NCBI GenBank assembly: GCA_018670085.1
Contig: JABHRS010000028.1
Span: 1-64,000, forward strand
Source: an archaeon
Lineage (GTDB): Archaea; Nanobdellota; Nanobdellia; Woesearchaeales; GW2011-AR9
Direction of reading: 5' to 3'
DNA length: 64,000 bases
Position numbers and translations under genes: made by a program. Below are positions 27,243 to 36,050 of this stretch, piece by piece (within the stretch, counting starts at the first letter, position 1; every line of letters begins with the position of its first letter). The notes under the pieces are model-generated. The model made no database searches. It was not told where the DNA came from and saw only the letters and a program-made list of their open reading frames with translations.

Positions 27243-30200
27243 CTAAACTAGAGAGATTATCAAAATTATACATCAAAACTAAAGAGTCATTATAAACAGA
27301 ATAATTTGTCCCATTCCAGTTATATTTGACTTCATCAAGGTTTTCTTCAGTAACTGAAAAATTTAATTCCACATAGTCATTGTTAGTTGTTGACCCATTA
27401 ACTGGGATTAAACTACCAAAATCCACCAAAGGATATGAAAATGTGATTGTGAAAGTAAGATCACTTCTATTCTCATTTCCCGCACTATCATTTGTCCAAA
27501 TAGTAATGTTGTGTTCACCACCTGACCAAGTTATGCTGGTAATGTTTGCACAACCGGCAAGAGTAGTATTAGTTAGCATGGAATCGTTAGTGAAAAAACA
27601 ACTAGCTAAATTAAGGTCGCTGGCAGTGAAGTTCACATGAGTAGTAGTGTTTGTTGTACTGGATTCATTCGCTGGAGAACTGATTAAAATACTTGGATAA
27701 ATTGTATCGACAGTGAAAGTAACATCAATTGTGTTTTCATTCCCACTAGTGTCGTTCGCCCAAATTGAGACATTGTGCTCACCTTCACTCCAAGTCACAC
27801 TAGTGATATTTGAGCAGGAGGAGAGCGTAGTGTTTGTTAGCATGGAATCATTACTATACCAACAACTGTCTAATGCAGTTTCATCTGCTGCTGAATAGTT
27901 AACATGGACATTTGTGTTGCTTGTATAAGTAGTATTAATAGGAGTTTGGATAGTGATTGTTGGTGCAGCTACATCATCAGTTGTAATTGTAAAAGTAAGA
28001 TCACTACTATTCTCATTTCCAGCACTATCATTAGTCCAGATTGTTACGTTGTGTTCTCCAGTTGACCAATTAATAGTTGTGATGTTTGCACAACTTGCAA
28101 GAGTAGTATTAGTTAGCATGGAATCGTTAGTGAAAAAACAGCTAGCTAAATTAAGGTCGCTGGCAGTGAAGTTGACATGAATAGTAGAATTTGTTGTACT
28201 GGATTCATTCGCTGGGGAACTGATTAAAATACTTGGATAAATTGTATCGACAGTGAAAGTAACTGTTGCGTTAACCAGGTTCGCAGTAGTATCATTAGCC
28301 CAAATAGTCACATTATGTTCTCCTTCACTCCAAGTGATAGCATCGATATTCGCACAAACCGCCAGAGTAGTGTTAACTGACATACTATCATTACTATACC
28401 AACAAGAATCAAGATCAGTGTCAGTTGCAGTGTAATTTACACCTTGAATGGTGTTGCTTGTGAAGGTATTGTCACCTGGAACATCAATTGTTAAGGTAGG
28501 AGGAGCATCAGCAGTTTCATTTACAATTGTGATATTCCAATGTGCACTCTCATTTTGAATACTCTGATCAGAAGTCATATTAGCATACACAAAAAATTCG
28601 TGAACAGAGTCAATATTTCCAGTAGCATTTACAGTCCAAGTGATAGTTGTTGATTCTCCTTCATCCAATGAAACATTTTGTGGGTTTGAAGAATTTGTAT
28701 AAAACGGAGTATCACCAATAACAGTTGAAACTAAACCAGATTTACTAGTTGGGCTAAGAGTGATATTTATTCCTTCATTTTCACCATAAGTACTTTCTTC
28801 ACAATAATCACCATCAGTTTCACCATTTCCATTCCCAACACCAGTGGTTGAACAATCCACATTATATGAATAAGTTACTCTAAAATGATATTCGCTGTCT
28901 AAAGACGCAGAAATGTTAATAGTAGAATCCGCAAGAAAAGTAGCAACCTCACTACCAGTATAACCTGCACCAAAAGTCATGTTACACTTATTATCAGCAA
29001 AATCAAGAGAAGTATAAGTTCCAGAGTCACAATCAGTATAACTATCAGTACCATCATAACAACCAAACTCATTAACCATTACATCATCTTGCCAACCAGT
29101 TACAAAATAAGCACCACCATAATTACTATCTAATTCACTAACTATTGAAACTTGACCACCTGGAGAAAAAGTCCCATTGATATGAAAATCATTTGTAAAG
29201 AAATGCCCATCTGCACCATTACCACCACAATCTGCAACACTTAAAACATCACAACTATCAGTTACAGGTGAACCTGGTTGATTACATAAATTACAATCAG
29301 CACCACAAGAAACAGAACTTTCTTCAATTGGATCTAAACTGACATTTACCTCACCACAATCAGCATTATTACAAGTAACAGTTGCTGAAACAGCAAATGT
29401 TTCATTTTGAGTTGCATTTGCATCAGTAGTGGAAGTTACCATATCTAAACTAAGGGAAGGAAGATTTTTTGTGAAAGTCACTGTGTCAGAAGCTTCATTT
29501 CCAGAACTATCATTACAATAAATATACCAAGTGTTTCCACCTTCAGCACTAGTTACAGAGGAGAAATTAGTGCCAGCTGATTCTGAACTAGAATTTGTAA
29601 CCCCATTATCAGTTGAATACCAACAAGATCCAGCGTTTAAATCGCTAAAGGAATAATTAAGCTCAGTTACATCATTAGTATAAGTTGTATTTTCTGGGTA
29701 CAGTAAATCCACAACAGGCAAAGTATCATCAATGATTGTGATGTTGAAAGTTGCAGTTTTATTACTAGTATCAGTGTTATTAGTTTGATTAACATATGCG
29801 AAAAATTCATGCTCGGAGTTTAAATCACCAGTTGCATTTACCCACCAAGTGATAACCGAAGACTCACCATTAGTTAAGGTGAGATTGTAAGGATTACTAG
29901 TGTTTGTATAAAATGGAGTATCACCTGCAGTTGTAGAAACAGTCCCACCTTTAGCTGAAGTTGTAAGTTCGATCAGCACATAACCATCTTGTTCTAAGAT
30001 TCCAACAGTATTGTTTTGACTAGAACCATTGTTTACGGAACCGCCACCACCGCCGCCGCCACCATTACCATCATAACCACCAGCACCAGCACCATTGTAA
30101 CCACCACCGCCACCACCGCCGCCGTAACCTGCACCAGCACCACCAAAACCACCATCTGAATCTCCAGAACTGCTATCACCACCTGCTGCACCGTTTAGAT

Positions 30201-31617
30201 AAGAATGACCACCAGAGTTAGATTGATAATCAGCACCATCTCCAGAATAACCAGCACCAGCACCACCACCATTTGTAGAGGTAGCACCACCAGCACCATC
30301 AATTCCAGGAGCATTTGCTTCTAAGACTGAATCTCTAGAACCATTTGTCCCAGTGATAGTAGTAGTTGCATCGCGTCCTGCAGTATATGTTGCTGAACGA
30401 ATACTTGCACCACCACCACCACCTGCGATCATTAAGATGTCATCATTAGTTGCATCGATGACGAAAGTTCCACCTCCACCACCTCCACCATAAGTTCCAT
30501 CTCTTAAACCTAATTGACCAACTAAAATATTAATTTCATCACCTTCAGTAAGCGCAAATTCACCAACCATTAAAGAACCATGAGCACCAGCACCACTGCC
30601 ACTGCCACCTTGAACACCAGATGCACCTTGAGCTGTGATAGTGTAAGTACCAGTACTTGGAACTGTCCAGTTTTGAATTCCTCCAGCAACAGTTACTAAA
30701 CCTTCCAAATCAGTTCCAGAGTATGAAGTGTTACAATTTGCTTCGCTTGGTCCAGAAACCCCAGTTGCACTACAAACTGAAAAATTGTAAACTGCAGCTT
30801 CAGGATCCAAAGTCACATTGGTGTCACCACAAGTTCCCAGAGTACAAGTCACATTTACAGTGAAGTTAAAAAATCCATGTTGGGACACATTAACATTTTC
30901 AGTTGGATAAATTAAGTCTATTGCATACTCACTGACATCAAGGATAGAAAGAAGAGGCAGTGATTTGTTGATTATAAGGACAGATTCGTTAGTGGATTCA
31001 TTAATTAGTTCTTCAATTATTTCTTCTTCGATTATTTCCTCTTCCAAAACCAGATCATCTTCGACTGAATCATTAGTTGTGTTGGTTGTTGGGATTGGAT
31101 ATTCAAATTCAGGGAAAGTGATATTGGATTGATTGTTTTCTTCAACAGACTCGTTGATGTTTACAATTGGGTCAGTTGAGATGATACCACCTTCTTTACT
31201 AGTGTTACCAATGTTACCAGAGTCACTAGCATTATTTGATTCAGTGTTGTTCTGAACTAAAGAGTCTTCAGTGCCATTGTTGTTAGTTGATTCAGATTCG
31301 TTTGAAGATTCATTTAATTGTGGAATGTAAACTGGATCTTCGATTTGGTTATTCTCTGAAAGATTATTTGGGTCTTCTTCAGTTGTGTCTATTCCAAAAT
31401 ATTCTAAGGAAAAATTTTTTATCACTAAATCACTAAGTATTTGTTCAGTTTGATTTTCTGATTGAGATTCTGAATTTTCTAAAGTAGGGATTGACAATAA
31501 GGACTCATAAGAATAGTTTATTTCTGTTGGTTCAGTAATACCCAAAACTATTTGAGGAACAATAATTAGAACTAAGAAAAATAGAACAATTGCCAAATCT
31601 TCTTTTTGCTTGTTCAT
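27151..31617 (-). CDS. Giant Ig-repeat surface protein, N-terminal part (frameshifted)
   Basis: 1488 residues. An N-terminal hydrophobic segment (IVLFFLVLIIVPQIVLG) is a signal peptide or anchor. An acidic Asn/Ser/Glu-rich region with many sequons follows (about 30-220). Then a glycine-rich domain (about 310-550) resembling the ALK/LTK-type glycine-rich region, a Cys-rich GADCNLC module, four Ig-like repeats and the first half of a LamG-like domain. The frame stops at 27151 (NSSGRW) while the adjacent frame continues with GDGSAAQFDSGDYIDAG, exactly the continuation expected from the intact LamG-like domain downstream. The ATG overlaps the stop of the upstream regulator by 4 nt (ATGA), indicating translational coupling. 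Confidence 0.85.
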   Translation of the reverse strand: MNKQKEDLAIVLFFLVLIIVPQIVLGITEPTEINYSYESLLSIPTLENSESQSENQTEQILSDLVIKNFSLEYFGIDTTEEDPNNLSENNQIEDPVYIPQLNESSNESESTNNNGTEDSLVQNNTESNNASDSGNIGNTSKEGGIISTDPIVNINESVEENNQSNITFPEFEYPIPTTNTTNDSVEDDLVLEEEIIEEEIIEELINESTNESVLIINKSLPLLSILDVSEYAIDLIYPTENVNVSQHGFFNFTVNVTCTLGTCGDTNVTLDPEAAVYNFSVCSATGVSGPSEANCNTSYSGTDLEGLVTVAGGIQNWTVPSTGTYTITAQGASGVQGGSGSGAGAHGSLMVGEFALTEGDEINILVGQLGLRDGTYGGGGGGGTFVIDATNDDILMIAGGGGGASIRSATYTAGRDATTTITGTNGSRDSVLEANAPGIDGAGGATSTNGGGAGAGYSGDGADYQSNSGGHSYLNGAAGGDSSSGDSDGGFGGAGAGYGGGGGGGGYNGAGAGGYDGNGGGGGGGGSVNNGSSQNNTVGILEQDGYVLIELTTSAKGGTVSTTAGDTPFYTNTSNPYNLTLTNGESSVITWWVNATGDLNSEHEFFAYVNQTNNTDTSNKTATFNITIIDDTLPVVDLLYPENTTYTNDVTELNYSFSDLNAGSCWYSTDNGVTNSSSESAGTNFSSVTSAEGGNTWYIYCNDSSGNEASDTVTFTKNLPSLSLDMVTSTTDANATQNETFAVSATVTCNNADCGEVNVSLDPIEESSVSCGADCNLCNQPGSPVTDSCDVLSVADCGGNGADGHFFTNDFHINGTFSPGGQVSIVSELDSNYGGAYFVTGWQDDVMVNEFGCYDGTDSYTDCDSGTYTSLDFADNKCNMTFGAGYTGSEVATFLADSTINISASLDSEYHFRVTYSYNVDCSTTGVGNGNGETDGDYCEESTYGENEGINITLSPTSKSGLVSTVIGDTPFYTNSSNPQNVSLDEGESTTITWTVNATGNIDSVHEFFVYANMTSDQSIQNESAHWNITIVNETADAPPTLTIDVPGDNTFTSNTIQGVNYTATDTDLDSCWYSNDSMSVNTTLAVCANIDAITWSEGEHNVTIWANDTTANLVNATVTFTVDTIYPSILISSPANESSTTNSTIHVNFTASDLNLASCFFTNDSMLTNTTLASCANITTINWSTGEHNVTIWTNDSAGNENSSDLTFTITTDDVAAPTITIQTPINTTYTSNTNVHVNYSAADETALDSCWYSNDSMLTNTTLSSCSNITSVTWSEGEHNVSIWANDTSGNENTIDVTFTVDTIYPSILISSPANESSTTNTTTHVNFTASDLNLASCFFTNDSMLTNTTLAGCANITSITWSGGEHNITIWTNDSAGNENRSDLTFTITFSYPLVDFGSLIPVNGSTTNNDYVELNFSVTEENLDEVKYNWNGTNYSVYNDSLVLMYNFDNLSSLGDNSGVVVDVSSRGNNGSFSGVVYNSSGRW
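27160..27163 (-). other. Frameshift site in a four-base G run
   Basis: On the minus strand the sequence TCT TCG GGG AGA TGG TAG ends the upstream frame. Deleting one G gives SSGDGSAAQ, which joins both frames within a LamG-like domain and yields about 6029 residues in total. The cause could be an assembly or sequencing error in the homopolymer, a true mutation, or a programmed +1 shift. Confidence 0.75.
27541..28263 (-). repeat. Recent 540-bp-period duplication of Ig-repeat DNA
   Basis: 27541-27723 and 28081-28263 are about 95% identical over roughly 180 bp, offset by exactly 540 bp (180 codons, two Ig units). Both encode the CFFTNDSM variant of the repeat, unlike the usual CWYSNDSM. Identity at silent positions implies recent duplication or gene conversion. 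Confidence 0.75.
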
Positions 31618-31808
31618 TTTTTCCCCCAGTAATGAAGTTTTGCTTTTCCGACTTCCCTAACTCGGATTAACTTCTCACCTTTTAATTCAGCTAAAATAAC
31701 TGGAGCAGTATTTCTAGAAATTCTTAACGCTTGAGCTATCTCCTTAACAGTAAGACCATCTGTATCTTTTTTTAGTAGTTTAATTACTAATTCTCTTTTT
31801 GTCTTCAT
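31614..31808 (-). CDS. Winged-helix DNA-binding regulator
   Basis: 64 residues from the ATG at 31808; an in-frame ATG at 31850 would give 78. The shorter start is preferred because the TATA-like box (31871-31864) lies only 21 nt from 31850, too close for a transcript that includes it. The sequence is almost entirely a winged helix-turn-helix: LTVKEIAQALRISRNTAPVILAELKGEKLIRVREVGKAKLHYW. Its TGA overlaps the ATG of the giant surface gene (ATGA), so it is co-translated with it. The two palindromic sites just upstream are likely its own operators. Confidence 0.8.
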   Translation of the reverse strand: MKTKRELVIKLLKKDTDGLTVKEIAQALRISRNTAPVILAELKGEKLIRVREVGKAKLHYWGKK

Positions 31809-31818
31809 GATAAGTACA

Positions 31819-31871
31819 GTGCGTTGATGCACAACGTTAATGCTATGCATTGATGCACTGTAGTATTTAAA
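31819..31871 (-). promoter_or_regulatory. Promoter with two palindromic operator candidates
   Basis: Read on the minus strand: TTTAAATA (31871-31864), then GTGCATCAATGCAT (31858-31845) and GTGCATCAACGCAC (31832-31819). The two 14-bp sites differ at only two positions, are near-palindromic, and start 26 bp apart. One covers the expected transcription start, the other the leader. An outer inverted repeat TACAGTGC/GCACTGTA (31815-31822 and 31855-31862) links them. This is a classic layout for autorepression by the adjacent winged-helix protein. Confidence 0.65.
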
Positions 31872-32184
31872 GATTTATGTTAGAAGTTGTTAAATGCAAT
31901 TCTTTTTTGTTAGTTTGTTAACTAGCTTTTTCTGATTTTGATATTTTTTGATCTTTAATAAATATTTTTGTTAAATGTGATCATGATATAATATCTCTTT
32001 TGAGTATATAAAGATATCTTAATTGAGAAAGTTCTGTTAACATGAAGAGTTGATAATATTTATTTGTAAAAACAGTTGTTGAACAATAATGAAGAGAGAT
32101 TATGGAGTAGTTGTGGGAAAAGAGAGAAAGAAAAAAAAAGAGAAAGATGTTTTTTTATGTTATGCTTAACAAATATTTTGAGAA
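31872..32184. other. Gene-free AT-rich stretch
   Basis: No convincing gene. It contains a plus-strand TATA-like GTATATAAAG near 32005 and a 22-codon Lys-rich mini-ORF near 32090, neither with supporting evidence, and a run of A-rich purine sequence at about 32120-32145. It probably serves as the intergenic space between the regulator and the 32185-32604 gene. Confidence 0.4.
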
Positions 32185-32604
32185 TTAATCTAATCTTGAT
32201 TCAATGTTATAAGTTGAACTAGGTTCTGGATTTGTGATTGGAAGTTTGTCATGCCCGTAACTGTGATAGAGTTGAGCTGCACCTAAAACTCCAGCAGCAA
32301 TAAAAGCAGTAGTTCCAAGAAATATTTTGTTAAAACGATTATTTTGATTTCTTGAATAATTCTTAGAATTGTGTAAACCTATTTTTCCAATTGACATACC
32401 CACAGCAAAAGCTGATGCAATACAAGTTACTGAGCTAACTGGATGTTGAAATATATCTGCTAAAAGATAAGTTTGATCATGAACTGAACTAACTAGTTCA
32501 GGAAACTTTTCTTGAACAGAATATGGCAAAACTGCAATTGCACTCCCAACTAACATTGCCCCATACATTGAAGCAAGATTCATTGAAGTGTTAGAGCTCG
32601 TCAT
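32185..32604 (-). CDS. Small membrane protein, unknown
   Basis: 139 residues from the ATG at 32604. A longer frame to 32661 exists, but TTTATATA (32635-32628) lies 31 nt before 32604 and would lie inside the longer gene. Three hydrophobic segments (MYGAMLVGSAIAVLPYSV, TCIASAFAVGMSIGKIGL, IFLGTTAFIAAGVLGAAQL) suggest three transmembrane helices with a short hydrophilic C-terminus. No family recognised. Confidence 0.6.
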   Translation of the reverse strand: MTSSNTSMNLASMYGAMLVGSAIAVLPYSVQEKFPELVSSVHDQTYLLADIFQHPVSSVTCIASAFAVGMSIGKIGLHNSKNYSRNQNNRFNKIFLGTTAFIAAGVLGAAQLYHSYGHDKLPITNPEPSSTYNIESRLD

Positions 32605-32822
32605 GTTAAAGAAATGCGCGAATGAACTATATAAAGATTGTGAGTTAAAAAGTGAGATCAACCTAACTACAACTACTCACCAAAATCACCACCTGATTCT
32701 CTTTTTTTGCAAAACTATTTTTGTCTTGATGGGTTGTTTCATCAGACACATCTTCTTGATCACTGCTTTTTAAACAGCGATATTCAAAAAGGTTTAAAAG
32801 GGATGATTGCTTTATTGTTAAC

Positions 32823-33533
32823 ATGGTGGATGCAGCTTCAATTGTGAATGAACTTTGGTTCTTACCAGTAATGTTTGCAGTAGTTGTTTCGATAGTATAT
32901 TTTTTCTCAAATAAATTAAAAATAAAAAATAAAAATGCTAAAAATAAAATAGTCTCATTTTCAGCAGGAGTAAGTATCACATATCTATTGTTAGAATTTT
33001 TTCCGCGCTTCACTGAAGGTGCTCTACAAGTTCATCGATTATTATTCTTATCAGTACTGTTTGGATTTACTATACATCATTTGATTGAAAAAGAAATTTA
33101 CATCCACCACCATAAACATGGATTGATCAAGATGTTGTCTTTGGAAGAAAATATGTTTAGTTACATCTATCACATTGTAGTTGGAGGAGTATTTGTCTAC
33201 CTAACCAGAACTAGTATAGTTGAAGGTTTCTTGTACTTCATTACAATTGTTTCATACACATTTGTAAGTACACTCCCAACAAAACCACACCAATCAGTTA
33301 TGAAATCATTAACCCTTGCAAGCTCAACAATAATTGGAGCAGTCTTGATGACAATAGCATATGATTATGTTCCACTTTGGGTTCATATCTTTTTAATGGG
33401 ACTTGCAATCGGAGTATTAATTTTTACAGTAACTCGGCACCACATTCCATTTGGTAGACATGGACGAGCAGATTATTTCACACTTGGATTAATTTTGTAT
33501 TCAGCTCTGATTATGGCAAGCTGGTTTGTATGA
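32823..33533 (+). CDS. Polytopic membrane protein, possibly ZIP-transporter-like
   Basis: 236 residues with about seven or eight hydrophobic segments. SFSAGVSITYLLLEFFP near residue 45 resembles the early helices of ZIP metal transporters, and a His-rich loop (EIYIHHHKHG) follows a helix, as is common in that group. The helical core lacks the clear HxxxE metal site of canonical ZIPs, so transport is unproven. TTTAAAAG lies 30 nt before the ATG, which fits a leaderless transcript. Confidence 0.55.
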   Translation: MVDAASIVNELWFLPVMFAVVVSIVYFFSNKLKIKNKNAKNKIVSFSAGVSITYLLLEFFPRFTEGALQVHRLLFLSVLFGFTIHHLIEKEIYIHHHKHGLIKMLSLEENMFSYIYHIVVGGVFVYLTRTSIVEGFLYFITIVSYTFVSTLPTKPHQSVMKSLTLASSTIIGAVLMTIAYDYVPLWVHIFLMGLAIGVLIFTVTRHHIPFGRHGRADYFTLGLILYSALIMASWFV

Positions 33534-33625
33534 AATTTGAAAGATATATTTTGCTCAAGTCATTCAAGCGTTTGTCAAGGCTAGACTAGTACAAACTACT
33601 GCGCGAAGATTTTGGTAATAATAAG

Positions 33626-34318
33626 ATGAGATTTAAAGCAATTGGTTTTGACTTTGATGGAACTTTAATGATGTCGGAAGGCGCTAAAGGCACTATGATG
33701 GCAAAAGCTTTTTCTGAATTTGAAGAAATAAGTTCACATTTATTAGAGGAAATAGCTAAGGCATATCCACACTTAGTTGGTAGAGGACATTCTAGAGATG
33801 AGAAGATAAAAATTATTGCTGAAAATGTGTTAGGTTATGGATTAAGTAGCAAAGTTAAAAGAAATATTGCAAAATCATTTGGAAAAAAATATGTTAAATC
33901 ATTAGATCATTGTCCATTATTTGCCTGTAATAAATTGATTGAACAACTTGGATCACAAGTTGAACACATGTTTCTACTTTCGCTTGAAGATCAAAAAGAA
34001 GTAAGAGCAGTTGCTAAACATTGCGATCTGTCTAGATATTTTGAGGTTGTTTTAGGTGGTCCAACTGGGAAAGTTGAACATTTCAAAAAATTATTGAAAA
34101 AGTGGAAACTGCATCCATCAGAAATGCTTTACATTGGCGACTCACATGGAGACATCGTAGTTGCAAAAAAAGTTGGGATCAAAGGAGTTTTAATAGATTC
34201 AAACAAAGGACATGCTGCTTTGCATAAAATGCTAGGAGCCGACTTTGAAGTTGGGAGTTTATGTGATGTGAAATCAATGTTTAAGCAGATGAAATATAAA
34301 TTCTTGAAGAAAAGTTGA
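33626..34318 (+). CDS. HAD-superfamily phosphatase
   Basis: 230 residues. Motif I GFDFDGTL gives nucleophile D9 and acid/base D11; motif II is the Ser in MFLLSLED; the motif III Lys lies in PTGKVEHF; motif IV is YIGDSHGDI. The helical cap between motifs I and II is of phosphoglycolate-phosphatase type. Substrate unknown; a small phosphorylated metabolite is likely. It ends 5 nt before the convergent 2-hydroxyacid dehydrogenase gene. No clear TATA box was located, though AT-rich sequence precedes the ATG. Confidence 0.8.
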   Translation: MRFKAIGFDFDGTLMMSEGAKGTMMAKAFSEFEEISSHLLEEIAKAYPHLVGRGHSRDEKIKIIAENVLGYGLSSKVKRNIAKSFGKKYVKSLDHCPLFACNKLIEQLGSQVEHMFLLSLEDQKEVRAVAKHCDLSRYFEVVLGGPTGKVEHFKKLLKKWKLHPSEMLYIGDSHGDIVVAKKVGIKGVLIDSNKGHAALHKMLGADFEVGSLCDVKSMFKQMKYKFLKKS

Positions 34319-34323
34319 TTAAA

Positions 34324-35328
34324 TTATTTTTTCAAATCTTTATTCACTAAATTCAAAGCTTTCTTGCCTTTTAGAACTGCACAGATATTTTTAGCTGCAA
34401 TTGTTGCCATCATTTCACGGGCCTCAATTGTAGCACTGGCAATATGAGGAGTTAGAATTACATTTGGAAGTTTTTCTAATCCTTTTGTGATTTTTGGTTC
34501 GAATTCAAAAACATCAAGAGCTGCACCTTTAATTTGTTTATTTTTGAGTGCTTTTAATAATGCTTTCTCATCTATAACTGGGCCCCTTGCTGTGTTAATT
34601 AAGTAAGCATTTTTTTTCATTAAACTTAGTTCTTTTTTGCCAATTAAATGATGAGTGGACTTTAGAAGAGGAACATGTAAACTAATGAAATCAGCGTGTT
34701 TACATATTTGTGCAAGAGAAGTTTTTTTAGCATTAGTTTCAATCTCTAAAGAATTGTTTTTATGCATATCAGTATACATAATTTTCATCCCAAAAGCATG
34801 ATAACATTTTTGAGCAACATCTGCACCAATTCGACCTGAACCAATAATCCCAAGAGTCTTTCCCCTCATTTGTGAACCCATCAAAAGCATTGGTTGCCAA
34901 ACTTTGTATTTATGTGATTTGGAGTAATTATCAGCTTCCACTATTCTTCTGCTGAGGGCCAGCATCAAAGCAATTGTGTGCTCAGCTACAGCATCAGTTA
35001 GAACACCAGGCGTGTTAGTGATTGGAATTTTGTTTTTAGTTGCTGAGACTAAATCAATGTTATCATATCCAACAGCGTAGTTGGCAATAACTTTTAGATG
35101 ACTATGTTTTGTTAAAAATTTATGATCTATTTTTTCTGTGAGAAGTGTGAGTAATGCGTCAGCCCATTTTGCTGCCTTATCTAACTGATTTTTTGGAATT
35201 GCTTGGTTTTTGTTGTAAACCTTTACTGTAAAATGTTTCTTTAGAATATCGATCCCTACTTTTGGGATTTGCCTAGTTATGTAAACTTTAGGTTTAGTGG
35301 TTTTGGATTTAGAAACTTTCGCTGCCAT
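34324..35328 (-). CDS. D-isomer-specific 2-hydroxyacid dehydrogenase (glyoxylate reductase-like)
   Basis: 334 residues, normal for the family. NAD(P)-binding motif TLGIIGSGRIGADVAQ, catalytic Arg in NTARGPVIDE, the Asp/Glu-containing ALDVFEFEP and the catalytic His in LTPHIASAT are all present. It interconverts 2-oxo acids and D-2-hydroxyacids with NAD(P)H. Glyoxylate, hydroxypyruvate or phosphoglycerate are possible substrates; the length without an ACT domain argues against a full SerA. TTTAAGTA lies 30 nt before the ATG. The neighbouring HAD phosphatase could hint at a glycolate-type link, by inference only. Confidence 0.85.
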   Translation of the reverse strand: MAAKVSKSKTTKPKVYITRQIPKVGIDILKKHFTVKVYNKNQAIPKNQLDKAAKWADALLTLLTEKIDHKFLTKHSHLKVIANYAVGYDNIDLVSATKNKIPITNTPGVLTDAVAEHTIALMLALSRRIVEADNYSKSHKYKVWQPMLLMGSQMRGKTLGIIGSGRIGADVAQKCYHAFGMKIMYTDMHKNNSLEIETNAKKTSLAQICKHADFISLHVPLLKSTHHLIGKKELSLMKKNAYLINTARGPVIDEKALLKALKNKQIKGAALDVFEFEPKITKGLEKLPNVILTPHIASATIEAREMMATIAAKNICAVLKGKKALNLVNKDLKK

Positions 35329-35389
35329 CAGTAAAATGAAGTTTTTTGGGTACTTAAATGTTGGTGTAATCCCTAAATGAAAAGTTGGC

Positions 35390-35734
35390 TTACCTCGCAG
35401 ACAATCTTTCTTGTATCTGCATACGATCTGCTTGTTGATTCAATGCTTTTTGATCAGCGAATCTTCTTGCGCCAGAAAGAATTGTAGCTTCTAAACCAAG
35501 GACTGCGCTTTCGGATCCCACTAAAGAAACGTTGGCTACCCGATCGCCACCAACAACATGCATTCTTTGATATGAAACAGACACAGTATCAACATGAGTC
35601 ACATGCAAATACTCTTTTTCGGCTCCTCTCATGCAAACTACAATCTCTGCTCCCGGAAGGTCACTTACAAAATTTGCAAAATGTCGATATTCATAAAATC
35701 CAGTTGCTTCTCCAGTATAAATCCATTTGTTCAT
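35390..35734 (-). CDS. Hypothetical protein
   Basis: 114 residues, soluble, beginning MNKWIYTGEATGFYEYRHFA. The middle is strand-rich (AEIVVCMRG, YLHVTHVDTVSVSY, VANVSLVG), the last 40 residues helical and Arg/Gln-rich. No motif recognised. It stands between the dehydrogenase and DUF167 genes on the same strand, with gaps of 61 and 26 nt. Confidence 0.55.
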   Translation of the reverse strand: MNKWIYTGEATGFYEYRHFANFVSDLPGAEIVVCMRGAEKEYLHVTHVDTVSVSYQRMHVVGGDRVANVSLVGSESAVLGLEATILSGARRFADQKALNQQADRMQIQERLSAR

Positions 35735-35760
35735 AAGCAGAAATAATGATCAAATATTAT

Positions 35761-36030
35761 TTAATTCTTTCTCTGTTCTAATATTTGGATAACTTTCATT
35801 TTTGAACTTAGACCACTTAGAACCGAAACTTTCAACTTGTATTCTTTCTTAAAAAATTTGATTAATTCAATGTTTGCTTTACCTTTAACTGGCTCAGATT
35901 TCAGATATAACTTTAGTGCATTGTTCTCAATGATTAATTTAGTCCTAGAGGCATTTGGAAGAACTTTGATTTGAAACCGATTGTCCTTCACAAATCTAGA
36001 AAACTCACTAAACGAAATGCTTTCTTCCAT
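35761..36030 (-). CDS. DUF167/YggU-family protein
   Basis: About 89 residues from the ATG at 36030 (a GTG two codons earlier at 36036 is less likely). The DUF167 signature is clear: FQIKVLPNASRTKL, LKLYLKSEPVKGKANIELIKFF and a C-terminal strand with VLSGLSSKMK. The family is widespread and small, and its function is unclear. It shares its TATA region with bud32, divergently transcribed. Confidence 0.85.
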   Translation of the reverse strand: MEESISFSEFSRFVKDNRFQIKVLPNASRTKLIIENNALKLYLKSEPVKGKANIELIKFFKKEYKLKVSVLSGLSSKMKVIQILEQRKN

Positions 36031-36050
36031 AAGCACTTAATAAGCAAAAG

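Noticed and set aside
13527-31617. Many plus-strand open frames of 60-190 codons (e.g. 18106-18654, 24379-24939, 27380-27640)
   Set aside because: They lie opposite the giant repeat gene, repeat with its period and contain the reverse reading of its motifs; no start signals or family features.
32663-33013. Minus-strand open frame of 116 codons
   Set aside because: It lies opposite the promoter and start of the membrane protein at 32823, which has a TATA box and membrane segments; this frame has no recognisable feature.
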